Assembly: GCA_003218375.1 (NCBI GenBank)
Contig: QHNH01000013.1
Coordinates: forward strand, 81,627-145,626
Length of the DNA: 64,000 nucleotides
Source: Verrucomicrobiota bacterium
GTDB lineage: Bacteria; Verrucomicrobiota; Verrucomicrobiia; Chthoniobacterales; UBA10450
Direction: 5' to 3'
This document shows positions 57,350-64,000 of this stretch, in pieces; positions within the stretch are counted from its first letter, which is position 1; each line of letters begins with the position of its first letter. The notes under the pieces are model-generated. The model was not told the DNA's origin. It was given only the letters and a program-made list of their open reading frames with translations, and did no database searches. A program made the position numbers and the translations under genes.

Positions 57350-57991
57350 TTAATCAGTTTTTCGGGCGACCACAAACCAGAAGCGAGTCTGTTCGATGGA
57401 GCCGCAAATATATTCCCCCTCTGTGGCCTCCTCAATGTGCTCGACTTCGAATCCGCTCGTCAGATGCTCCCTCACAAGTTCCTGAGCCGAATAAAAGTGA
57501 ATGAAATGCCAGGGGCGATCCGGGTAACAGGCATAGGTTCCTGGTTCGACGTCTCTTCCGCGGCCGTATTTTTCATCTTCGATCGAAATGAAGGAATTAA
57601 TAAACAGTCCGTACGACTCAAGCGCCACATGCGCACGCTGAAAGAGGCGTTGCCTTTGCGCTCTTAAAAAAATGTGGTAGAAAAAATTCGACAGCAGCGC
57701 GTCGAATGCCACTCCGTTTATCCAATCGAATGCGTCCTGGCAGACAGGAATAACATTTGCGACAGGACGCCTATCGAGCATACGAGTTGCGGTGGGCGAG
57801 CTATCGAGAGCGGTAATTGTCACAGTAGGAAGCCGCTCCGCCAGCCAGATCGCATCCCGCCCGTACCCGGCGCCTACCTCCAGCACCGTTCTAGCCTCCC
57901 CAAGCAAAGGCGACGCCATCCGAGCACACATACTCGGCTTGTCGCCATAACGCAACCCGTCACGCTGATATAGAGAATCCCAAAGCATCAT
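57350..57991 (-). CDS. Class I SAM-dependent methyltransferase
   Basis: 213 residues. The fold begins MLWDSLYQRDGLRYGDKPSM, a start seen in TehB-like small-molecule methyltransferases; motif I TVLEVGAGYGRDAIWLAERL, motif II ITALDSS, and FDALLSNFFYHIFL as motif IV. It is 4 bases from the radical SAM gene, which implies a joint pathway. A gap of 101 bases separates it from the upstream coiled-coil gene. Confidence 0.87.
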   Translation of the reverse strand: MMLWDSLYQRDGLRYGDKPSMCARMASPLLGEARTVLEVGAGYGRDAIWLAERLPTVTITALDSSPTATRMLDRRPVANVIPVCQDAFDWINGVAFDALLSNFFYHIFLRAQRQRLFQRAHVALESYGLFINSFISIEDEKYGRGRDVEPGTYACYPDRPWHFIHFYSAQELVREHLTSGFEVEHIEEATEGEYICGSIEQTRFWFVVARKTD

Positions 57992-58092
57992 AGTTTGACG
58001 GTAACGCGCTAAACATATTCGCTCTTAATCGCCCACGCCTTCACGCGCAAAACGCGCTGAATGCGTGCGGACGTTCAGTCTTTTCAAGTGGT

Positions 58093-58725
58093 TTAGGTGC
58101 CGCTTCTGGGCGCCGGTGGCGCGACGCTTTGTAATTTGGCCGCTGCATCGGTCAGGTCCTTCGCTGCCTTGGTTACGGCAGTAACCCCAGCGTTCAAGTC
58201 GTTCATTACCTTCGTAAGATTTTCCGCCGCCTTAATGGCTTCGATAAGCTTATCGAGACTTTTGTTCATTTGTTCCACCTCCTCGACGAATGTTCTCGCG
58301 TGAACAAGCTTTTCCTGCAATTCTGAATAAATAAATGCTTCGTCTCCCATTCGATTTTCATATTGTTTTGCGTAATCCTTGCTACGCGCGAGAGCGGCCT
58401 TTGCCGCGTGCAGCGAATCGTCGTCAGAGGGGCTGAGGGCGACACTACAATTGTGCTCGAAACGGAACCATTCAACGTATGCCAGCGATTGTTCATAGTT
58501 TGCCTTAATATTCAAGTCGTTAACGCTCTCGATCCTTCGTATAAGCCATTCTCTTAACTTCCTAGCAGTTTCGTTTAATTCTTCAATCGTGGGAGGGGTC
58601 GTAACCTCTTCGCTAAAGGAGTCAATCATCTTCAAAAAATACATCCAGAGCATCGGATCCACTGGCGCAGTATCCGAAAACGGCCTTAAACACTGCATTT
58701 CCTCGATGACTTCTTTCCGGGTCAT
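58093..58725 (-). CDS. Coiled-coil protein of unknown function
   Basis: 210 residues from MTRKEVIEEMQCLRPFSDTA. All helical; the last 90 residues (EKLVHARTFVEEVEQMNKSL, AAENLTKVMNDLNAGVTAVT, KAAKDLTDAAAKLQ) form a long coiled coil. The central part has FRFEHNCSVALSPSDDD. No known domain recognised. Its ATG overlaps the stop of the upstream membrane-protein gene as ATGA, so the pair is translationally coupled and the proteins may interact. Confidence 0.7.
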   Translation of the reverse strand: MTRKEVIEEMQCLRPFSDTAPVDPMLWMYFLKMIDSFSEEVTTPPTIEELNETARKLREWLIRRIESVNDLNIKANYEQSLAYVEWFRFEHNCSVALSPSDDDSLHAAKAALARSKDYAKQYENRMGDEAFIYSELQEKLVHARTFVEEVEQMNKSLDKLIEAIKAAENLTKVMNDLNAGVTAVTKAAKDLTDAAAKLQSVAPPAPRSGT

Positions 58726-59690
58726 CGTCGTGCCGCGCGATCCACGAGGCATCTAATAGCAAAACCTACGATCACCTGTGACTTAAGGGCCTGATCGTCA
58801 CGTCTGTTAGCTTCTCCCAGGAGGACACGCAGTTCCTTTACAGACTTATCGAGCTGGCCATCCTGACGCAACACCATTGCCCGTAGCCAAATGGCCTCCA
58901 GCCGTACTTCGCGGTCGGTCGCTCGCTTTGTTTTTTCGAGTTCCTCCAGCGCCACAAAAAAATTTGTCCCACTGTATTCGTACAGTGCTTTAGCCAGGTG
59001 AAATCTGGCGCCAGTTCCTTGTTTCTCCAAGAACTTTAGCAAAGCATGATCTGGATCTTCGAATATCAGCCGGTTCATTACCGATAGCGTTCGTGCAACC
59101 GCTTGTGGCACCTGCTGGCTTTGAGACGGCGGGGGAAGGTTCATTAGGGCATTTTCCGCCATAACGACCGCCAATTTGGACGCTTCGTCCAAACGATCTT
59201 CCAATTTTGAAAGCGTCTCGAGCCTAGACTGAATCCAAAAACCAAGAACAGTTGCTCCTATGGCCCCCACCCCCATAATGACACCAAACAAGTTAAGAAG
59301 ATTTTGAGTATGAGCCAAAGCCGCATCGCCTTCCATACCCGCCGGTCCCCCTTTTGTAAGGGCAAACTTGGTTAATTCGATATAGCCTGAAATGGCGAGA
59401 GTTAACATCATCCCGATGCCAACCACAATCATTGATAGCGAGAGATGGCGCTTATCAGGCGCTATCCCGACGACGGCGGAGAAGAGCACCAGCACCACCA
59501 GGACGCACAAGAGCGGCGGTATAACCTCATAACTTGACTGTCCCCAAGGAAATGTAAAACTCCCGACCCAATGCGGATCAATCCGATACACCGTGTACGC
59601 TAACACCAACAACGAGACAGAGAGAGCGTAATAAAAGAACTGTTCCCTTGCGAACCTCCGAAACCGCCGCCGAAAATCCCTAAATGGCAT
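58722..59690 (-). CDS. Four-helix membrane protein with C-terminal TPR-like domain
   Basis: 322 residues from MPFRDFRRRFRRFAREQFFY; AGGA lies 10 bases before this ATG, which decides against the longer frame from 59729. Four helices within the first 150 residues (YYALSVSLLVLAYTVY; IPPLLCVLVVLVLFSAVVGI; SMIVVGIGMMLTLAISGYIE; LLNLFGVIMGVGAIGATVLG), then a cytoplasmic helical region of TPR type (RFHLAKALYEYSGTNFFVAL, IWLRAMVLRQDGQLDKSVKE). Function unknown. It starts 17 bases after livK. Confidence 0.7.
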   Translation of the reverse strand: MPFRDFRRRFRRFAREQFFYYALSVSLLVLAYTVYRIDPHWVGSFTFPWGQSSYEVIPPLLCVLVVLVLFSAVVGIAPDKRHLSLSMIVVGIGMMLTLAISGYIELTKFALTKGGPAGMEGDAALAHTQNLLNLFGVIMGVGAIGATVLGFWIQSRLETLSKLEDRLDEASKLAVVMAENALMNLPPPSQSQQVPQAVARTLSVMNRLIFEDPDHALLKFLEKQGTGARFHLAKALYEYSGTNFFVALEELEKTKRATDREVRLEAIWLRAMVLRQDGQLDKSVKELRVLLGEANRRDDQALKSQVIVGFAIRCLVDRAARR

Positions 59691-59707
59691 GGGCACCGAT
59701 CCTTTCG

Positions 59708-60859
59708 TCAGTGGATACGGTCCTTCCACTCATTGAGGTTGAATGGAACGTGTTTCTTGTCAATGATCATCAGTTTGTCAAACGTCTTTCCTGTGGCGTT
59801 GTTCTTGCCATCGAATGTCGTTTGGCCCGTAACTCCTTGAAAATCCTTTATCGAGAGTAAAGCCTCTCGGATATTGGAGCCGTCCTTCGGCTTGCCCTCT
59901 GGGATACGTTTGATTGCTTCTACAGCTATCAAGAATGCGTCATAACAATAGCACGCATAGGTCTCGGGCTCACGGCCGTACTTTGCCTTATATCGTTGCG
60001 TGAATTGTTGATATTCTGTTCCTCCGTTTTGGCCAAAGGTCGTATAAAGCACGCCGTTTACTGCGTCACCACCCGCTTCGACTAGTTCAGGCGTGCCATA
60101 AACGTCAGCGCCAAAAATCTGCTGTTTGAAACCCATTTCTCGCGCTTGTCGGATCATCAATCCAGCTCCCCGAGTGTAAAGCGGGGCATAAATTGACTCC
60201 GGGGTCAACGATTCGAGTTTGCTCAGTTGGGCGCGGAAGTCAGAGGTATCGGGTTTGGATGACTCAATGGCGAGAATCTTGCCGCCCTTCTTTACAAAAT
60301 CTGTCTTAAATTGTTCTACGAGGCCCTTTCCCCATGCGTTCTCGACGTAGATGATGGCAACATTCTTGTAACCTAATTCGAGCATCCAATCAGCCATAAT
60401 AGATGCTTGCACTTCGTCGGATGGCATAATTCTAAAAACGTACGGCCCTGCATTGGCCACTTCGGTTGCCGTTGAACCTGATGACAGCAAGACAAGCTTC
60501 TTTTCGTTGGCGATCGGCGCTGCCGCGAGCGTAACGGTGCTTGCGGGTGATCCCACGACGATAGGAACTTTATCCACATCGGCGAGCTTGCGGAAGGCAT
60601 TCACTCCGTCTTTGGGACTAGCCGTATCATCTTCATACACAACTTGAATCCGCGTTCCATCCAGAGTTCCTTTTGCCTTCAGGTCGTCCAACGCGAGTTC
60701 AGTGCTCTTGCGCTGCATGTCGCCCCAAGAAGCGACTTCACCTGTCAGAGGTGTCATTACGCCGATTTTGACGGTTTTTTGGTCCGTTTCCCGATTGCAA
60801 CTCCCCGGTATAACAGCCAGCGCGCCGCAAACAAACCACATCCACAGTTTCTTTCGCAT
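59708..60859 (-). CDS. livK: ABC transporter substrate-binding protein (LivK/Peripla_BP_6 type)
   Basis: 383 residues from MRKKLWMWFVCGALAVIPGS, a signal peptide ending near CNRE; the cysteine suggests a lipoprotein although the lipobox (IPGSC) is not canonical. AGGAG lies 9 bases before this ATG. The mature protein begins TVKIGVMTPLTGEVASWGDM, typical of type I periplasmic binding proteins; IVVGSPASTVTLAAAPIANE and VLLSSGSTATEVANAGPYVF form the ligand-pocket region. It heads the ten-gene operon. The ligand is probably an amino acid or amide-like molecule. Confidence 0.93.
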   Translation of the reverse strand: MRKKLWMWFVCGALAVIPGSCNRETDQKTVKIGVMTPLTGEVASWGDMQRKSTELALDDLKAKGTLDGTRIQVVYEDDTASPKDGVNAFRKLADVDKVPIVVGSPASTVTLAAAPIANEKKLVLLSSGSTATEVANAGPYVFRIMPSDEVQASIMADWMLELGYKNVAIIYVENAWGKGLVEQFKTDFVKKGGKILAIESSKPDTSDFRAQLSKLESLTPESIYAPLYTRGAGLMIRQAREMGFKQQIFGADVYGTPELVEAGGDAVNGVLYTTFGQNGGTEYQQFTQRYKAKYGREPETYACYCYDAFLIAVEAIKRIPEGKPKDGSNIREALLSIKDFQGVTGQTTFDGKNNATGKTFDKLMIIDKKHVPFNLNEWKDRIH

Positions 60860-61266
60860 TTTGGGTCTCTCCTTTAGGGGCAATTCAATCAGTCGCAGGA
60901 TGATGATCTGGGGAGATTTGTCGCTCACTGTGCTCGATCGCCCAGCAAGCTGCTTTCCCCGTGCAGCATGTTTTGTTGAATTTCGATTTGTGTCAGATCT
61001 AAATCCGAATTCTCCTATTTCGAAAGCTTAACGCGCTCGTTAGGAATTGCGACATCAAAAACTCGCGGCCGAATCACTCTCATGCTGGCCGCGTAGCGAA
61101 TCGACTATCGCTCGACGGGGTTCGCTGAGCGGTGCAGATTCGCCGGATGAAGCCGCTCCCAATGTCAGGGCGAGGATAGAGGATCGAGAATAGAGGATGG
61201 GAGTGGGGAAGCGAGGATGGATGATTGAGGATTGAGGATGGAATGGGCGTAGGGCAAGATCCGGAG
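60860..61266. other. Upstream region of the Liv-type operon and polypurine repeats
   Basis: About 400 bases without a gene. The part next to livK carries the ribosome-binding site and should hold the operon promoter, but no convincing -35/-10 pair was seen. 61165-61250 is a degenerate purine-rich repeat (GAGGATxGAGGATTGAGG type) of the kind found between genes of soil verrucomicrobia. Confidence 0.5.
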
Positions 61267-61480
61267 ATGAAGCCGCTCTCGAACTTCGTCAGCCTGCATC
61301 CGTATTTCAAAGTTCACCCGAGAAAACTTGAGATGTTCAAGGCCGGGTTCCCAGCGTTGGTGGAGCCGCCTTCCCCCGCAAAGGCAGGACTTCGGCATGC
61401 CCAGCCTTCGCGCGAGGCTACGGCTTGGCAAGCAGGGCGAAGAGAAGAAAGCCTCCGAGACCCGTTCCACAATAAACAAC
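61267..61480 (+). pseudogene. Decayed copy 1 of the ABM-like monooxygenase-fold gene
   Basis: Starts MKPLSNFVSLHPYFKVHPRK and stays in frame through FKAGFPALVE, matching the first 33 codons of the gene at 63731. It is then interrupted by an insertion beginning CCGCCTTCCCCCGCAAAGG, a dispersed hairpin element, and the rest is lost. The first palindrome of the array follows at 61500. Confidence 0.75.
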
Positions 61481-61539
61481 CTGCGCGTCGGTTGTATCCA
61501 TCGTAAGCGGCTTACGATAGATGCCGGTGCCGGAGTCTC

Positions 61540-62040
61540 GCGGGTTCAAGCTGGCGTTTCCGGCGTTCGTGGAGCCGCCTTCGCAAATGGCAATGGGCGA
61601 CGGGCGTGCCAGGAAAGACGGCGATCGCGACCGCTCCCCATAATCCAACTAGTTCTGAGGAATCCATCGTAAGCCGCTTACGATACGTGGGAGACGGCAG
61701 CGTTTCATTCGGCCGAGGGAGCTTTCAAGCTGATTTTTGTTGGACTAGCGGGCCTCGTCCGAAAACGATCGGGCCATCGAGCCGCCTGCACGCATCGTAA
61801 GCGGCTTACGATGGATCTTTGTGCCGGAATCTCGCGGGATTCAAGGTGGCGTTTCCGGCGCCCATTGAGTCGTCTTCGTCCGGCGGCGGACGGACTACGG
61901 GCGTTCCCAGGAAAGACGGCAAGCAAAGAGAAGCCGCCTTCGCAAAATGCCATGTGCTACGGCGTGTCAGGGGAATCTTTTCTATGGGTTCACGGTCAAC
62001 GGCGATGAAGTTTTTTGTCGCGAAGGCTAACCGATGCCGA
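61540..62040 (+). pseudogene. Decayed copies 2 and 3 of the ABM-like gene
   Basis: Two short remnants. 61545-61640 keeps the GGTTCAAGCTGGCGTTTCCG to GGCGTGCCAGGAAAGACGGCG part. 61840-62040 keeps a diverged version of that part and then the segment TTTTCTATGGGTTCACGGTC to GTTTTTTGTCGCGAAGGCTA, after which it is broken. Both carry the insertion GCCGCCTTCGCAAAatGxCA seen in copy 4, so the insertion is older than the duplications. Confidence 0.65.
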
Positions 62041-62251
62041 TCGTCGGCGTGTTCCTGGCCGAGGAATTCAGGAATCCACAGCGCGCGAAACGATGCATCG
62101 TAAGCGGCTTATGATGCGTTCGCCTGCCCGACGCGCGCGCAAGTTGAAAAGGAGAAGGCAAAGAATTATCCATCGTAAGCCGCTTACGATAGATGACTAT
62201 GGCGTGGGCTGGAAGATTGCCGGCCCGGCCTAGGCGCCGGGAGCGCACGCG

Positions 62252-62434
62252 TTAGCGGCGCTGGCGCAAAATTGCGTGGTGCTGGCGGCTCAACTTTGGC
62301 GGCGGTTTGCTTTCTTTCCTGGCGGTGCGTTTGGCTTCGCGGATGGCGACCATGAGCTTAGCTTGCTGACGGGTGAGCTGGCGCCGGCCGGCGGATCTGC
62401 CACGGCGCCCGATCTCCGCGAAGTACTCGCGCAC
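62252..62434 (-). pseudogene. KGG-like small basic protein gene, copy A (start codon lost)
   Basis: The frame is the same as copy B (63333-63548) with about 90 percent identity, but the original ATG has become ATC (62463-62465), so translation could only begin at the GTG at 62434, giving 60 residues (REYFAEIGRRGRSAGRRQLT). It lies between palindromes at 62172 and 62474. Confidence 0.6.
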
Positions 62435-62649
62435 CTTTGCAGACAGAGTAACCCGTTCATGAGGGATGAATGCATCGTAAGCGGCTTACGATGATTGTGG
62501 CAAGCTGAATAGAAAAGCGATTGGTCCGGCCAAGAGGTAGTTTTGACGGCTGCTGATGGCCGCAACGCGGCCCACAGGGCCACGGCTACAGAAGGCAGAA
62601 GAGCTTCACGATTGCTCGACGATTTTACGGGGCGGTGCAAAGTTGAAGC

Positions 62650-62930
62650 GTGAAACCGCTCTCGCATTTCGTCAGCTTGCATCCATATTTTAAAGTTCAT
62701 CCGGGAAAGCTCGAGGCGTTCAAGGCCGGGTTCCCGGCGTTCGTGGAGCCGCCTTCGCAAATGGCAATGGGCTACGGGCGTGCCAGGGAAGACGGCGAAG
62801 GAAGAGAAAAATCTTTTCTATGAGTTCACGGTCAACGGCGATGAAGTTTTTTGTCGGGAAGGCTACACAGATGCCGAGGGTCTTCTCGCCCATCTGGAAA
62901 ACGTCGGTGCGATGGCTTCCTGTAGCGATT
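62650..62930 (+). pseudogene. Decayed copy 4 of the ABM-like gene
   Basis: GTG start and the first 33 codons match copy 5, then about 40 bases beginning CCGCCTTCGCAAATGGCAAT are inserted after the GAG codon, shifting the frame and giving TGA shortly after. Homology resumes (GAAAAATCTTTTCTATGAGT) up to CATCTGGAAAACGTCGGTGC and then stops before the palindrome at 62956. Confidence 0.8.
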
Positions 62931-63332
62931 AACCCACCAACAGCGTGAACTGTGCATCGTAAGCGGCTTACGATGCATTCGCCTTCCCGACGCGCCCGCA
63001 AAATGGAAAAACAATTTGAACGCAAAGAATGATCCATCGTAAGTGGCTTACGATAGATGTCGATGACGTTAACTGGAGATTGCGGGCTCCGCCGAGGCAC
63101 TAGAGGCGGAAGGGCTTCTCTCCCATCTCGACAACGTCGGAGTTTTCCCGACCGAGGAATTAAGGATCTACGATGCGCGAGACGACATATCGTAAACGGC
63201 TTATGATGTGCTTGCTTCCCCCGGACGCGCGCAAGTTGAAAACACAGATCCATCATAAGCGGGGTTACGATAGATGTCTGTGACATCGACTGGAGGTTGC
63301 CGGCTCGCCCGAGGAGCGGGGAGCGAACGCGT

Positions 63333-63548
63333 TTAGCGACGCTGGCGCAGGATTGCGCGGTGCTGCCGAGTCAACTTTGGTGGCGGTTTGCCTTCTTTCC
63401 TGGCGGTGCGTTTGGCTTCGCGGATGGCGACCATGAGCTTAGCTTGCTGACGGGTGAGCTCGCGCCGGCCGGCGGATCCGCCACGGCGCCCGATCTCCGC
63501 GAAGTACTCGCGCACCTTTGCGGACAGAGTAACGCGTTCATGAGGCAT
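63333..63548 (-). CDS. KGG-like small basic protein, copy B
   Basis: 71 residues (MPHERVTLSAKVREYFAEIG), very basic (R/K about a quarter). REYFAEIGRRGGSAGRRELT resembles the small IGxKGGKARAKSLT-type proteins common in bacteria, whose function is unknown and which may bind DNA. The palindrome at 63555-63573 lies six bases before its ATG, where a ribosome-binding site or operator would be; another palindrome (63252) closes the cassette on its 3' side. Confidence 0.6.
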   Translation of the reverse strand: MPHERVTLSAKVREYFAEIGRRGGSAGRRELTRQQAKLMVAIREAKRTARKEGKPPPKLTRQHRAILRQRR

Positions 63549-63730
63549 GAATGCATCGTAAGCGGCTTACGATGATTGTGGCAAGCTGAATAGAAAAGCG
63601 ATTGGTCCGGCCAAGAGGTAGTTTTGACGGCTGCTGATGGCCGCAACGCGGCCCACAGGGCCGCGGCTACAGAAGGCAGAAGAGCTTCAAGATTGCTCGA
63701 CGATTTTACGGGGCGGTGCAAAGTTGAAGC

Positions 63731-64000
63731 GTGAAACCGCTCTCGCATTTCGTCAGCTTGCACCCATATTTCAAAGTTCATCCGGGGAAGATTGAGGCGT
63801 TCAAGGCCGGGTTCCCGGCGTTCGTTGAGAAGACGGCGAGCGAGGAGAAGAATCTTTTCTATGGGTTCACGGTCAACGGCGATGAAGTTTTTTGTCGGGA
63901 AGGCTACACAGATGCCGAGGGTCTTCTCGCCCATCTGGACAACATCGGCGCGCTGCTCGCGGAGGCACTAGAGATCGCCGATTTGATTCGCATTGAAGTA
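63731..64000 (+). CDS. ABM-like (antibiotic biosynthesis monooxygenase fold) protein, copy 5, 3' end outside window
   Basis: 90 codons from GTG with no stop before the window ends. MKPLSHFVSLHPYFKVHPGK, FKAGFPAFVEKTASEEKNLF, YGFTVNGDEVFCREGYTDAE and the following GLLAHLDNIGALLAEALEIA look like the dimeric alpha-beta-barrel fold of putative quinol monooxygenases. It is the only copy of five in the region with an unbroken frame. Function beyond the fold is unknown. Confidence 0.72.
   Translation, partial: MKPLSHFVSLHPYFKVHPGKIEAFKAGFPAFVEKTASEEKNLFYGFTVNGDEVFCREGYTDAEGLLAHLDNIGALLAEALEIADLIRIEV

Larger units (their letters stand above)
61500..63573. repeat. Array of eleven 19-bp palindromes, consensus ATCGTAAGCSGCTTACGAT
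   Basis: Copies at 61500, 61666, 61794, 62097, 62172, 62474, 62956, 63036, 63189, 63252 and 63555 (first base). Seven are exact (central S is G or C), four have one to three changes. Several extend to 25 bp (TGCATCGTAAGC-G-GCTTACGATGCA), a 12-1-12 palindrome. Start-to-start distances are 166, 128, 303, 75, 302, 482, 80, 153, 63 and 303. I saw none elsewhere in the window. The copies lie at the borders between duplicated gene segments. Confidence 0.95.
63294..64000. repeat. Direct duplication of 62215-62940
   Basis: The segment with KGG copy B, a palindrome, a 140-base spacer (GATTGGTCCGGCCAAGAGGT onward) and ABM copy 5 repeats the segment with KGG copy A, palindrome, spacer and ABM copy 4, about 1,080 bases apart, with very few differences in the spacer. 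The duplication is therefore recent. Confidence 0.9.

Noticed and set aside
61500..63573. CRISPR array
   Set aside because: The repeats are palindromic but the intervals vary from about 44 to 460 bases, contain homologous gene copies, and no cas gene is present.
61500..63573. Integron cassette array with attC sites
   Set aside because: The palindromes lack the RYYYAAC/GTTRRRY core sites, and no integron integrase is seen.

Overview
The window comes from a high-G+C bacterium, almost certainly a soil verrucomicrobium of the Spartobacteria/Chthoniobacterales type. The main evidence is the 16S rRNA gene on the minus strand (45971-47533). It carries the exact EUB338-III probe complement used for Verrucomicrobia (47169-47186) and a 5' region of verrucomicrobial type. 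Two secreted proteins with the paired C-terminal repeat common in that phylum and many short dispersed palindromic repeats agree with this.

Layout. 1-8002: end of an AI-2E-type exporter, a TPR protein, an Hsp70, an RNA-repair pair (RtcB plus a 2H cyclic phosphodiesterase), DUF2237, a methyltransferase and an AT-richer orphan. 8003-13349: a (GA)n tract, a LolC/E-like permease, gamma-glutamyltransferase and a di-haem cytochrome c. 13440-18863: five overlapping genes matching E. coli ynbA-ynbB-ynbC-ynbD with a PlsC-type acyltransferase added, a complete but uncharacterised phospholipid-like pathway. 18913-26420: CorA, a secreted PKD-repeat protein, a VOC dioxygenase, a membrane DUF4062 protein and a probable toxin-antitoxin remnant. 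26409-28273: an AT-richer pair, a PIN-domain protein and a TIR protein with a zinc ribbon. 28467-36782: an SGNH/PKD secreted protein, an S9 peptidase with a stray C-terminal copy, small exported proteins and a GT-C-like membrane protein. 36834-42394: PLP homeostasis protein, DUF971, DUF4864, ManA, VanZ, NamZ, a 3D-domain protein and a Mut7-C RNase. 42456-47533: tRNA-Ile, two M16 peptidases, tRNA-Ala, and a 16S gene followed by its own terminator with no 23S or 5S.

48096-51606 holds RDD, ICMT-like and TPR genes. 51972-60859 is a ten-gene, tightly packed minus-strand operon of visibly lower G+C. It encodes a complete Liv-type ABC importer (K, H, M, G, F) with a membrane protein, a coiled-coil protein, a SAM methyltransferase and a radical SAM enzyme placed between the binding protein and the permeases, and an unknown protein at the end. 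It is probably acquired and may import and modify, or sense, a small molecule.

61267-64000 is a mosaic of decayed tandem copies of a small monooxygenase-fold gene and a small basic KGG-like gene. Eleven copies of a 19-bp near-perfect palindrome mark its internal borders. Both copies of the KGG-like gene are bracketed by palindromes about 302 bp apart, which makes this the strongest candidate here for an undescribed cassette-like element.
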